A stretch of DNA of 64,000 nucleotides from NCBI RefSeq assembly GCF_040361435.1, contig NZ_APNL01000006.1:1-64000 (forward strand), written 5' to 3'. Within the stretch, counting starts at the first letter, position 1. Each line of letters begins with the position of its first letter. Positions 1 through 8,125 of the stretch are shown in pieces. The stretch comes from Salinisphaera sp002433465. Lineage in GTDB: Bacteria > Pseudomonadota > Gammaproteobacteria > Nevskiales > Salinisphaeraceae. The notes below the pieces were generated by a model. The model was given only the letters and a program-made list of their open reading frames with translations. It ran no database searches and was not told the DNA's origin. The translations under genes were made by a program, and so were the position numbers.

Positions 1-222
1 TTTTTTTGGGTGCTGGCTGGGGAGAGGTCTTGGTTCGACCCCCTCGGTTCGACGAGCGAGCACCGCTCGCGAGAACCGGGGCGCGCAGCGCCACGGGCCC
101 GGAAGGTGTGAGCGAGCATGAGCGCACGAATAATCCGTCGGTTGACAGGCTGCCAGATTGAACGGAGCCGAGCTGATATAGCGCAAGTCCGTACGCAAAT
201 AACGCCGTTGGCGGGCGGCCCA
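1..222. other. Gene-free left edge with a stem-loop
   Basis: No gene is visible. The window opens with seven T residues, which could be the tail of an upstream terminator cut by the window edge. CGGTTC (45-50) pairs with GAACCG (73-78), and CGAGCG (53-58) with CGCTCG (64-69) inside it, giving a strong hairpin of unknown role. The octamer GGTTCGAC occurs twice (33-40, 46-53). The rest is presumably the upstream control region of nasT; I see no clear NtrC palindrome in it. Confidence 0.45.
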
Positions 223-238
223 TGGCACGTTTGTTGCG
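223..238 (+). promoter_or_regulatory. Sigma54 (-24/-12) promoter of nasT
   Basis: TGGCACGTTTGTTGC matches the RpoN consensus TGGCAC-N5-TTGC exactly, with GG at 224-225 and GC at 236-237 separated by ten bases. The nasT start lies 36 bp downstream, which fits a transcription start near 249. A sigma54 promoter implies activation by an enhancer-binding protein, most likely NtrC given the genes it drives. Confidence 0.8.
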
Positions 239-273
239 CCACTGAGGATGTAGATCTTCCATGAGGCACGGAC

Positions 274-843
274 ATGCGTGTGTTGCTCGTAGATCGTCAT
301 TCCGCCCGGTTGGCGGCGCTTCGGGCCGTGATCGAGCAGGCCGGGTTCGAGGTCGTCGATGTGCTCGACGAGGACGTGGACCTGTATGGCGCCGTCGATC
401 GACTTGCGCCGGATGCCATCGTGGTGGGTGCCGACTCGCCGTCGCGCGACGTGCTCGAAGACCTGGCGATCCTCGGGGAGCGCTATCCCAAACCCTTGTT
501 GATGTTGTCTTCGAAAGACGACCGCCAGCTGATGGCCCAGGCCTCCGAGGCCGGCATCAGCGCCTACGTGATGGAAGGGCTCTCCCCCGCGCTGGTGCGT
601 TCGCTCGTGGATGTGGCGATGCGCCAGTACCAGCAGATGGAGTCGCTCAAGCGCGAACTCGCCGAAACGCGGGAAACGCTGGCCGATCGACAGGCGATCA
701 ATCGGGCCAAGTGCCTGCTCATGGAACGCAGTGCGATCAGCGAAAAACAGGCGTACACGCGGCTTCGCAAGACGGCGATGGATCGCGGCCTGCCGCTGCC
801 GGAAATCGCGCGTCAGCTCATGGTTCTTGCGGCCAATGAATAG
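274..843 (+). CDS. nasT: NasT-type nitrate-responsive ANTAR antiterminator
   Basis: Cytoplasmic RNA-binding response regulator of 189 aa. Residues 1-115 form a receiver-like domain beginning MRVLLVDRHSARL, and residues about 125-185 form the ANTAR three-helix domain with the typical run around INRAKCLLMER. In NasS-NasT systems, NasS sequesters NasT without nitrate or nitrite; released NasT binds paired hexaloop hairpins in a leader and prevents termination. Such a leader lies 160 bp downstream. The gene stands alone behind its own sigma54 promoter, while nasS lies beyond the leader, unlike the usual nasS-nasT pairing. The ATG at 274 follows GAGGCAC. Family assignment is secure; the ligand chain is inferred from homologues and context. 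Confidence 0.92.
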   Translation: MRVLLVDRHSARLAALRAVIEQAGFEVVDVLDEDVDLYGAVDRLAPDAIVVGADSPSRDVLEDLAILGERYPKPLLMLSSKDDRQLMAQASEAGISAYVMEGLSPALVRSLVDVAMRQYQQMESLKRELAETRETLADRQAINRAKCLLMERSAISEKQAYTRLRKTAMDRGLPLPEIARQLMVLAANE

Positions 844-848
844 CGACC

Positions 849-865
849 TGCACGAATTAAGTGCA
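849..865. promoter_or_regulatory. NtrC-type enhancer site
   Basis: TGCACGAATTAAGTGCA is a perfect TGCAC-N7-GTGCA dyad, the arrangement of NtrC sites. It starts 6 bp after the nasT stop and about 117 bp upstream of the sigma54 promoter at 982, a normal enhancer distance. The adjoining GCTGCACTGCAGC at 869-881 is also palindromic but fits the NtrC consensus less well. Confidence 0.72.
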
Positions 866-981
866 ATGCTGCACTGCAGCGACGCAGCAATGGCGTCGAG
901 CGCGCGCCCGCGCTGCCGTGTGGAGAGTCGATCGCGCGTAAGTGCATGTTTGGCCGAAAGATTCATCGTTGGATGGAGGGC

Positions 982-997
982 TGGCACGGTTCTGGCT
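982..997 (+). promoter_or_regulatory. Second sigma54 promoter, driving the nas leader and structural genes
   Basis: TGGCACGGTTCTGGCT fits TGGCAC-N5-TTGCT with a single T-to-G change; GG (983-984) and GC (995-996) are ten bases apart. It shares the seven bases TGGCACG with the nasT promoter. The predicted start near 1008 is exactly the first base of hairpin CGAGT/ACTCG (1008-1012 with 1020-1024), so the leader RNA would begin with a stem-loop. Confidence 0.7.
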
Positions 998-1007
998 AAA
1001 CAATAAC

Positions 1008-1140
1008 CGAGTGCGATCAACTCGCCGATCGTGACGGCCACAGGCCGACGGCGGGGCGGCGCACGACACAACCCGATCAGGACAACGAAGTCCGGCAACG
1101 CCCTGGGTGAATCGCACCGGTGGGCGGCCGGGCTTTTTTT
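1008..1140 (+). promoter_or_regulatory. ANTAR-responsive attenuator leader of the nas operon
   Basis: Untranslated leader between nasT and nasS. Hairpin GGAC-AACGAA-GTCC (1080-1093) has a six-base loop with A in position 1 and G in position 4, the signature of ANTAR-recognised hexaloops. Its 3' arm GTCC (1090-1093) is also the start of the 5' arm of the terminator at 1090-1133, so the two structures exclude each other. A partner hairpin is less certain: GCCG-ATCGTGA-CGGC (1024-1038) has A1 and G4 but a seven-base loop. Expected behaviour: NasT binding holds the hexaloop hairpin and allows read-through into nasS and the reductase genes. Confidence 0.75.
1090..1140 (+). terminator. Conditional intrinsic terminator in the nas leader
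   Basis: GTCCGGC (1090-1096) pairs with GCCGGGC (1127-1133, one G-U), and CGCCC (1099-1103) with GGGCG (1122-1126) inside it, followed by seven T (1134-1140). It lies 40 bp before the nasS start, so nothing downstream is transcribed if it forms. Confidence 0.85.
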
Positions 1141-1179
1141 GTGGACGAAACCGGCGGTGGCAACACAGGAAGCGATGCG

Positions 1180-2556
1180 ATGACGACCTGGCACGAAGCA
1201 ACGTTTGGACGCAGGCCCCATGCGGTCGACCCGGCCGTGGAGCGGCCGCGGCTGAAACTGGGGTTCATCGCCCTCAACGACTGTGCGCCGCTGGTCATGG
1301 CACGCGCGGCCGGTTTTTTCGCGGCCGAAGGGCTGGATGTGACGCTTTCGCGCGAATCTTCCTGGGCGTCGATTCGCGACAAGGTCGCGCTCGGGCTGCT
1401 CGACGGCGCCCAGATGCTGGCCGGCATGCCGATTGCGTCCACCCTGGGCGTGGGCGCGGCACCACATGCCATGGTCACGGCGGTATCGCTGGGCCTCAAT
1501 GGCAACGCCATCACCGTATCCAAAGCGCTCTACGAGCGTATGGTCGAACTCGACCCCCAGGCGGCGGCCGCGCGCCCCTGCAGCGCCCAGGCGCTACGCA
1601 AGGTCATCCAAGCCGATCGCGAAGCCGGCCTTGCGCCGCTGACCTTCGGCATGGTGCATCCGACCTCGGCCCACAACTATCAGCTGCGCTACTGGCTCGC
1701 CGCAGCCGGTATCGACCCCGATCGCGATGTGCGGCTGGTGGTCGTGCCGCCGGCACGCATGGTGGCCAACCTGGAGGCAGGGCGCCTGGCAGGTTATTGC
1801 GTGGGCGAGCCGTGGAACCAGATGGCGGTGCGCGCCGGTCTGGGCCGGGCACTGATCACCGGCTACGAAATCTGGAATAACGCCCCCGAGAAAGTGCTGG
1901 GCGTGACCCGCGAATGGGCCGAGGCTTATCCGCGCACTCACCGGGCGCTGGTACGGGCGATCGTTCGTACCGCGGCCTGGCTCGATAGCCAGGAAAACCG
2001 TGAGCTCGCGGCCGATACGGTTGCCGCGCCCGACTACGTGAATGCGCCCGCCGAGGTTATCCGCCGCACGTTATCCGGGCGCTTTTGCTACCAGCCCGGT
2101 GCGGCCCCGCGGCCGGCGCCTTACTTCAACGTCTTTCATCGTCATGCGGCCACCTTCGCCTGGCGCTCGCATGCGATGTGGTTCATCGCCCAGATGCTGC
2201 GTTGGGGCCAGATCGGCGAGGCGATCGATATCGCCGCGACCGCCGACCATGTTTATCGCCCGGATATCTATCGCGCCGCGGTCGAGCCGCTCGGCGTGGC
2301 CTGTCCGGGCGCCGATCACAAGACCGAGGGCGTCCACGACGGACCGTGGTCGCTGGCGGCGGTCGACGGTCGATCGATCGCCATGGCGGCCGATCGTTTC
2401 CTCGACGGCGCGATCTTCGACCCGAGCAACGTCATGGCTTATTTCACGCCGGATCGCGCACGGCTCGGCCCGACGCTCTATCGCCGCCTCGAAACGGTCA
2501 ACGCCACGCTGGATGCGCCGGTTGTGGGCGCCGGCCGCGGCGTTCTCGCGTGCTAG
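1180..2556 (+). CDS. nasS: NasS-type nitrate sensor (NrtA/CmpA family, cytoplasmic)
   Basis: 458-aa periplasmic-binding-protein-like fold of the NrtA/CmpA nitrate/bicarbonate family, but with no signal peptide or lipobox, as expected for the cytoplasmic sensor NasS rather than a transporter receptor. An in-frame GTG at 1120 would put the start inside the terminator hairpin, so I use the ATG at 1180, preceded by AGGAAG; the protein then begins MTTWHEATFGRR. In the family, nitrate or nitrite binding makes NasS release NasT. Being downstream of the attenuator, it should be made only when NasT is already active, which would give negative feedback. No NrtB/NrtD partners follow, which also argues against an ABC transporter. 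Confidence 0.85.
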   Translation: MTTWHEATFGRRPHAVDPAVERPRLKLGFIALNDCAPLVMARAAGFFAAEGLDVTLSRESSWASIRDKVALGLLDGAQMLAGMPIASTLGVGAAPHAMVTAVSLGLNGNAITVSKALYERMVELDPQAAAARPCSAQALRKVIQADREAGLAPLTFGMVHPTSAHNYQLRYWLAAAGIDPDRDVRLVVVPPARMVANLEAGRLAGYCVGEPWNQMAVRAGLGRALITGYEIWNNAPEKVLGVTREWAEAYPRTHRALVRAIVRTAAWLDSQENRELAADTVAAPDYVNAPAEVIRRTLSGRFCYQPGAAPRPAPYFNVFHRHAATFAWRSHAMWFIAQMLRWGQIGEAIDIAATADHVYRPDIYRAAVEPLGVACPGADHKTEGVHDGPWSLAAVDGRSIAMAADRFLDGAIFDPSNVMAYFTPDRARLGPTLYRRLETVNATLDAPVVGAGRGVLAC

Positions 2557-2661
2557 GGCGTGTCGTCATGAGATATGACGTCGCATTGCCCGCGCCGGGT
2601 GATGCAACGGCTCGATTCATTGACTTTGGTTACCGAATTTATCTGCAGGAGCGCCTGAACC

Positions 2662-4029
2662 ATGGAACTTGCCAATAAAGCGACCCGCATTCGCCTGTTC
2701 GATTTCAAATCGGTACAGATGCGTGCCTTCCACATGAGCTGGCTGGCCTTTCATCTGTGCTTTTTCGGCTGGTTCGGCATCGCGCCGCTCATGGCCGTGG
2801 TGCGGGAGGATTTGAGCCTCGACAAGTCGCAGGTCGGCTCGACCATCATCGCCTCGGTTGCGATCACCGTGCTGGTGCGCCTGCTCATCGGCCCGCTATG
2901 CGACAAGTTCGGCCCGCGCAAGACCTACTCGTCCCTGCTCATTCTCGGCTCGATACCGGTGATGTGTATCGGTTTTGCCAACAGCTTCGAGACCTTTCTG
3001 CTTGCGCGCCTGTGTATCGGTGCCATCGGCGCGGCGTTCGTGATCACCCAGTACCACACGTCGGTGATGTTCGCGCCCAATATCGTGGGCACGGCAAATG
3101 CCACCACGGCCGGCTGGGGCAATCTCGGCGGCGGCACCACCCAGATCGTCATGCCGCTGATCTTTGCGGCCATCGTTTCGCTGGGCATCAGCGAGACGCT
3201 GGGCTGGCGCCTGGCCATGGTCGTGCCGGGCATCATTCTGTTCTTGCTGGGCATCGCCTACTGGAAGTTCACCCAGGACGCCCCGGATGGCAACTATGCC
3301 GATCTGCGGGCTGCCGGCAAGATTCCCGAGGCCAAGAACGAAAACAGCGGCTGGTCGAGCTTTCGCAATGCCGCCAAGGACTATCGTGTCTGGGCCTTGT
3401 TCGTGGTCTATGCCGGCTGCTTTGGCGTTGAGCTGACCATCAACAACGTCGCCGCGATCTATTTCTTCGACAACTTCGAGGTCGATCTCAAGACCGCCGG
3501 GCTGATCGCCGGCCTGTTCGGTCTGATGAATATCTTCGCGCGCACCATGGGTGGTTTCTTTTCCGATCTGTCGGCCCGCTACATGGGCCTGAACGGGCGG
3601 GTGAGGTTTCTTTTCGCGGCCATGTTCATCGAAGGCATTGCCCTGATCGCGTTTTCGCAGATGGAAGTGCTGCCTGCCGCCATCGCGACCATGATCGTGT
3701 TCAGCCTGTTCGTGCAGATGTCGGAAGGCGCGACCTTCGGCCTTGTGCCGTTCATGAACAAGAAAGCGCTGGGCGGGGTGAACGGCATCGTCGGGGCGGG
3801 CGGTAACGCCGGCGCGGTGCTGGCCGGTTTTCTGTTCAAGAGCGAATCGCTGTCTTACGGGCAGGGGTTGCTGATTCTTGGCTGTGCCGTGTTGGTGTGT
3901 TCGTTCTTCGCGTTTTTCGTGCGTTTCTCGGCCGAGGTGCTGGCCGAAGAAAAAGCCGCCTTCGATACCGCCTCGGCCGGCGATGACCCGATCAAGGCCC
4001 GTGGCAGCGATTCGCCGGAACCGGCGTAG
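2662..4029 (+). CDS. narK: NarK/NasA-family nitrate transporter (MFS)
   Basis: 455-aa inner-membrane major facilitator with about 12 helices. It carries both nitrate-signature stretches of the NNP family: GWGNLGGGTTQ at residues 151-161 and a second glycine-rich GAGGNAGAV in the C-terminal half. Arg73 in helix 2 (VRLLIGP) and an Arg in the later RTMGGFF segment correspond to the nitrate-binding arginine pair. Start ATG at 2662 follows GGAG. It lies 105 bp after nasS and 10 bp before the FAD subunit, so it belongs to the attenuated operon and brings nitrate (possibly nitrite too) into the cell. Confidence 0.92.
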   Translation: MELANKATRIRLFDFKSVQMRAFHMSWLAFHLCFFGWFGIAPLMAVVREDLSLDKSQVGSTIIASVAITVLVRLLIGPLCDKFGPRKTYSSLLILGSIPVMCIGFANSFETFLLARLCIGAIGAAFVITQYHTSVMFAPNIVGTANATTAGWGNLGGGTTQIVMPLIFAAIVSLGISETLGWRLAMVVPGIILFLLGIAYWKFTQDAPDGNYADLRAAGKIPEAKNENSGWSSFRNAAKDYRVWALFVVYAGCFGVELTINNVAAIYFFDNFEVDLKTAGLIAGLFGLMNIFARTMGGFFSDLSARYMGLNGRVRFLFAAMFIEGIALIAFSQMEVLPAAIATMIVFSLFVQMSEGATFGLVPFMNKKALGGVNGIVGAGGNAGAVLAGFLFKSESLSYGQGLLILGCAVLVCSFFAFFVRFSAEVLAEEKAAFDTASAGDDPIKARGSDSPEPA

Positions 4030-4039
4030 GAGCAGTTTC

Positions 4040-5308
4040 GTGAGCGACAATACGACTCAGCCCAAACTCGATCTGGTGGTCATCGGCAACGGCATGGCCG
4101 GCGTGCGCGTGATCGAGGAGCTGCTGGAAGCCGCGCCGGAGCGCTACAACATCACCGTGTTCGGTGCCGAGCCGCATCCGAGTTATAACCGCATCATGCT
4201 CTCGCCGGTGCTGGCCGGGGACAAGGATTTTGCCGAAATCGAAACCCACGACCGCAGCTGGTATGTCGACAACGACATCGTGCTGCATACGGGTGAGGCG
4301 GTTACGGCTATTGATCGGCGCCGGCGCATGGTCATTTCCGAATCGGGACGCGAAACCGGCTACGACCGGCTGCTGCTGGCTACGGGTTCCACGCCGTTCA
4401 TGCTGCCGGTGCCGGGCCATACGCTCGACGGCGTGATCAGCTTCCGTGCTATCGGCGACGTCGAGCGCATGGTCGAAGCCAGCAAGAACGGCGGCAAGGC
4501 GGTAGTCATCGGCGGTGGCCTGCTCGGCCTGGAAGCGGCCTATGGCCTGCACAAGCGGGGCATGGACGTAACCATCGTGCATCTGATGGAAACGCTCATG
4601 GAGCGCCAGCTCGACCCGATCGCCGCCGATCTGCTGCAGCATTCCCTGGCCCAGCGCGGGCTGTCGTTTCGTATGGGCGCGAAGACCGCGGCCATCCTCG
4701 GCGATGACGAAGACCGGGTGATCGGCCTGCGTTTCGACGACGCCGACGACTCCGAGATCAAGGCCGATCTCGTGGTCATGGCAGTGGGCATCCGGCCCAA
4801 CGTGGAACTGGCCGACAAGGCCGGCCTGCACTGTGAAAAGGGCGTGGTCGTCAACGACACCATGCAAACCTATGATCCGCGCATTTATGCCGTGGGCGAA
4901 TGCGTCGAACATCGCCACGCCGTGTATGGCCTGGTGGCGCCGTTGTGGGACCAGGCCGAGGTCTGTGCCAATCATCTGGCCCATCGGGGCCATACCCATT
5001 ATGAAGGCTCGGTCACCGCGACCCAGCTCAAGGTCACCGGCATCGACGTTTATTCGGCCGGCGATTTTTCCGACGGTGAGGGGAGCGAAGCGCTGGTGTT
5101 CTCGGACGTCCGCCGGGGTGTGTACAAGCGCGTCGTGCTGCGCGAGGACCGCATCGTGGGCGTGGTGCTCTATGGCGATACCCGCGACGGCGGCTGGTAT
5201 TTCAAGCTCATGCGCGAAGGCGTGGACATATCCAACGTTCGCGATCTGCTGCTGTTCGGCCAGGCCTATATGCCCCCTGAGCTTGCAAACGAGGCGGAGG
5301 CGGCGTGA
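4040..5308 (+). CDS. NADH:FAD oxidoreductase subunit, NirB N-terminal-like, for nitrate reductase
   Basis: 422-aa pyridine nucleotide-disulphide oxidoreductase family protein matching only the N-terminal half of NirB: an FAD GxGxxG near the start (VIGNGMAGVR) and an NAD-binding VIGGGLLGLEAA segment near residue 155. The sirohaem half of NirB is absent, since nitrite reduction is done by the NirA-like protein downstream. It resembles Klebsiella NasC, which passes NADH electrons to the nitrate reductase; that role is inferred. GTG start at 4040 follows AGGAG; longer in-frame starts overlap narK. The stop overlaps the ATG of the reductase by one base (TGATG), implying coupled translation. Confidence 0.85.
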   Translation: MSDNTTQPKLDLVVIGNGMAGVRVIEELLEAAPERYNITVFGAEPHPSYNRIMLSPVLAGDKDFAEIETHDRSWYVDNDIVLHTGEAVTAIDRRRRMVISESGRETGYDRLLLATGSTPFMLPVPGHTLDGVISFRAIGDVERMVEASKNGGKAVVIGGGLLGLEAAYGLHKRGMDVTIVHLMETLMERQLDPIAADLLQHSLAQRGLSFRMGAKTAAILGDDEDRVIGLRFDDADDSEIKADLVVMAVGIRPNVELADKAGLHCEKGVVVNDTMQTYDPRIYAVGECVEHRHAVYGLVAPLWDQAEVCANHLAHRGHTHYEGSVTATQLKVTGIDVYSAGDFSDGEGSEALVFSDVRRGVYKRVVLREDRIVGVVLYGDTRDGGWYFKLMREGVDISNVRDLLLFGQAYMPPELANEAEAA

Positions 5309-7986
5309 TGGAAACGACGACCACTCGCACGACCTGTCCCTACTGCGGCGTCGGCTGCGGCGTGAACGCCGTGCTCGAGAACGACGCCGTGCGCGTGGCC
5401 GGCGACGAGAGGCATCCTTCCAATCAGGGCCGGCTGTGCTCCAAGGGCACGGCCCTGGCCGATACCGTAGGCCTGAGTGATCGGCTGCTGTATCCCATGG
5501 TGGACGGCCGCCGGGCCAGCTGGGACGAGGCGTTGGACGAGGTTGCCTCACGCTTTGGCGAGATCATCGCCGAGCACGGCCCCGAGGCGGTGGCGTTCTA
5601 TGTATCCGGTCAGCTGCTGACCGAGGACTACTACGTCGCCAACAAGCTGATGAAGGGCTATATCGGCTCGGCGAATATCGATACCAACTCGCGCCTGTGC
5701 ATGTCGTCGGCGGTGGCCGGTCACAAGCGGGCCTTCGGCGAGGACGTGGTGCCGGGCTGCTACGAGGATCTGGAGCTCGCCGATCTGGTAGTGCTGGTCG
5801 GCTCGAACACGGCCTGGTGTCATCCGGTGGTTTATCAGCGCATCGTCGCGGCACAGGAAAACGATGCGAACAAGAAACTCGTCGTGATAGACCCGCGCCG
5901 TACGGCCACCGCCGAAGGCGCCGATCTGCATCTGCCGCTGGCGCCGGGTACGGACGTGCATCTGTTCAACGGCCTGCTGGCCTATCTGGCCGAGCACGGT
6001 GTGACCAGCGATCTACCCGGCACGCAGGACGCCGTCGCCGAGGCGCGCAAGATCGGCGATATCGACGCCGTGGCCGAGGCCTGCGGCCTGGCTCGTGACG
6101 CCGTCGCCGCCTTTTTCGAGCTGTTCGCCAATACCGAGCGCACGGTGACGGTGTTTTCCCAGGGGGTGAATCAATCCTCGGCGGGCACCGACAAGGTCAA
6201 CGCCATTCTCAATTGCCATCTGCTGACCGACCGTATCGGCAAGCCGGGTGCCTGCCCGTTCTCTATCACCGGCCAGCCCAATGCCATGGGTGGGCGTGAG
6301 GTGGGCGGACTGTCGAGCACCCTGGCCGCGCACATGGGCTTCGATGCGGCAGAGCGGGTGCAGCGTTTCTGGAATTCGCCGGCGATCGCGAGCGAGCCGG
6401 GGCTCAAGGCCGTCGAGCTGTTCGAGGCGATCGAGCGCGGCGAGATCAAGGCGGTCTGGATCATGGCGACCAACCCGCTGGTGAGCCTGCCGCATGCCGA
6501 TCGCGCCCGGCGCGCGCTCGAAGCCTGCGAATTCGTGGCCGTGTCGGACTGCATGCGCCATACCGATACGGTCGACCGTGCCCATGTGCTGCTGCCGGCC
6601 GCGGCCTGGGCCGAGAAAAGCGGCACGGTGACCAACTCCGAACGCATCATCTCGCGTCAGCGTTCGTTCCTGCCGATGCCCGGCGCTGCGCGCGCCGACT
6701 GGGACATCATCTGCGATGTGGCCCGCCGGATGGGCTTTGGTGACGGTTTCGGCTTCGACAGCGCCGCGTCGATATTTCGCGAGCATGCCGCACTCACCGC
6801 CTTCGAGAACGACGGCGAGCGTGTGCTCAATCTCGAAGGGCTGGCTGAACTCACCGATCAGGCGTACGACCGACTCGAGCCGCTTCGTTGGCCTGTTCGT
6901 GCCGACAAACCGTTGCGTGCGGTCGGGGCCATGCCGACACCGCAAGACAGTCGGCGTCTGTTTGTCGACGGCGTCTACCCGACGAGCGACGGCAGGGCCC
7001 ATCTGGTGGCGGTCACGCCGCGCGGACCGGCCAACGCGGTGAGTGATCAACACCCGTTGGCACTCAATACCGGGCGGATACGCGATCACTGGCACACGAT
7101 GACGCGGACCGCCAAGTCTGCGCGTTTGTCGGCCCATATCCCCGAGCCGTTCGTCGAAGTGCATCCGAGCGATGCCGAACGCTACGGAGTGATCGACGGC
7201 GCCATCGCGACCGTATCGACCGCGCTGGGCGAAGCGCATGTGCGCGTGATCGTCACCGACGGGCAGCGCGAAGGCACGCTGTTCGTGCCTATGCACTGGA
7301 ACGATCAGTTTGCTGCCCGTGCACGCGTCGGCGCGCTCGCCAATCCGGCGGTCTGCCCGATTTCCGGCGAGCCGGAGTTCAAGCACACGCCGGCTGCGAT
7401 CGCGCCCTTCGATGCGGCCTGGCATGGCTTCATCCTCGCCAGCCGACCGTTACGGCTGGCCGGCGAGTCCGATATCGACTACTGGGTGAAGATACCCGGC
7501 GAGCGTTTCTATCGCTACGAAATCGCCGGCCTGCAGGCGCCCGAGGACCTGGCGGACAAGGCCCGTCGCTGGATCGGCATCGACCGGCGCACCACCGACT
7601 GGCTGGAAGCCGCCGACCCGGCAGCCGGGCGCTATCGCGCCGCGCATATGGACGCCGGCCATATCGATGCCTGTGTATTCGTCGCCCCCGAACCCGCGGC
7701 GCTGCCAGAGCGCAGCTGGCTGGCCGGGCTGTTCACCGGCGAAACCGTCGACGAGGCCGAGCGTATCGGTCTGCTGGCCGGCCGCCCGGCCGACCCGGGC
7801 GCCGATCCGGGTCCGCAGGTGTGTTCCTGCTTCGGCGTCGGGCGCAACACGATCCTACGTGCGATCGACGAGCAGGGCCTGGACTCGGTGGCGGCCGTGG
7901 GCAAGGCACTCGATGCCGGCACCAACTGTGGTTCCTGCAAGCCCGAAATCGCGTCGCTCATCGCCGAGGCCCAGGCAGATGAATAG
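5308..7986 (+). CDS. nasA: Assimilatory nitrate reductase catalytic subunit
   Basis: 892-aa cytoplasmic molybdopterin oxidoreductase, nitrate to nitrite. Cys10, 13, 17 and 44 (starting CPYCGVGC) bind the N-terminal [4Fe-4S] cluster; the molybdopterin domains follow, with the dinucleotide-binding domain from about residue 590. A BFD-like [2Fe-2S] domain closes the protein: Cys839, 841, 874 and 877 (VCSCFGVG ... NCGSC), as in Klebsiella NasA. The ATG at 5308 is preferred to an adjacent GTG at 5305 because GGAGG sits properly upstream. It needs Mo-bis-MGD, linking it to modABC and moaCB at the right end of the window. Confidence 0.95.
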   Translation: METTTTRTTCPYCGVGCGVNAVLENDAVRVAGDERHPSNQGRLCSKGTALADTVGLSDRLLYPMVDGRRASWDEALDEVASRFGEIIAEHGPEAVAFYVSGQLLTEDYYVANKLMKGYIGSANIDTNSRLCMSSAVAGHKRAFGEDVVPGCYEDLELADLVVLVGSNTAWCHPVVYQRIVAAQENDANKKLVVIDPRRTATAEGADLHLPLAPGTDVHLFNGLLAYLAEHGVTSDLPGTQDAVAEARKIGDIDAVAEACGLARDAVAAFFELFANTERTVTVFSQGVNQSSAGTDKVNAILNCHLLTDRIGKPGACPFSITGQPNAMGGREVGGLSSTLAAHMGFDAAERVQRFWNSPAIASEPGLKAVELFEAIERGEIKAVWIMATNPLVSLPHADRARRALEACEFVAVSDCMRHTDTVDRAHVLLPAAAWAEKSGTVTNSERIISRQRSFLPMPGAARADWDIICDVARRMGFGDGFGFDSAASIFREHAALTAFENDGERVLNLEGLAELTDQAYDRLEPLRWPVRADKPLRAVGAMPTPQDSRRLFVDGVYPTSDGRAHLVAVTPRGPANAVSDQHPLALNTGRIRDHWHTMTRTAKSARLSAHIPEPFVEVHPSDAERYGVIDGAIATVSTALGEAHVRVIVTDGQREGTLFVPMHWNDQFAARARVGALANPAVCPISGEPEFKHTPAAIAPFDAAWHGFILASRPLRLAGESDIDYWVKIPGERFYRYEIAGLQAPEDLADKARRWIGIDRRTTDWLEAADPAAGRYRAAHMDAGHIDACVFVAPEPAALPERSWLAGLFTGETVDEAERIGLLAGRPADPGADPGPQVCSCFGVGRNTILRAIDEQGLDSVAAVGKALDAGTNCGSCKPEIASLIAEAQADE

Positions 7987-8125
7987 CACCGACACGCACG
8001 CTTGCCGGTTGGCGCAGATGCACGCAGGGCAAGCACAGCCGTTGGGCGCGACAACACCATTCACACAGTGCGGATCGCTTCCGTTTACGACTCAAAGCCG
8101 GATCGAGAACCGGAGTTCGATATGA
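7979..8125 (+). CDS. Possible 48-codon linker ORF between nasA and nirA
   Basis: ATG at 7979 lies inside the last codons of nasA, and the frame ends with TGA at 8123-8125, overlapping the nirA ATG (8122) as ATGA. A GAGG sits about ten bases upstream. The peptide MNSTDTHACR... has no recognisable domain and mixed composition. It could carry ribosomes from nasA to nirA, or be a chance open frame in the 135-bp gap. I cannot tell which. Confidence 0.2.
   Translation: MNSTDTHACRLAQMHAGQAQPLGATTPFTQCGSLPFTTQSRIENRSSI

Noticed and set aside
30..80. tRNA-like T-arm (GGTTCGAC)
   Set aside because: The flanking bases do not form a T-stem and no cloverleaf can be built.
1024..1038. First ANTAR hairpin GCCG-ATCGTGA-CGGC
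   Set aside because: A1 and G4 fit but the loop has seven bases and the distance to the second hairpin is long; kept as candidate only.
1120..1179. Upstream GTG start for nasS
   Set aside because: It lies within the terminator hairpin and adds non-conserved residues; ATG at 1180 has AGGAAG.
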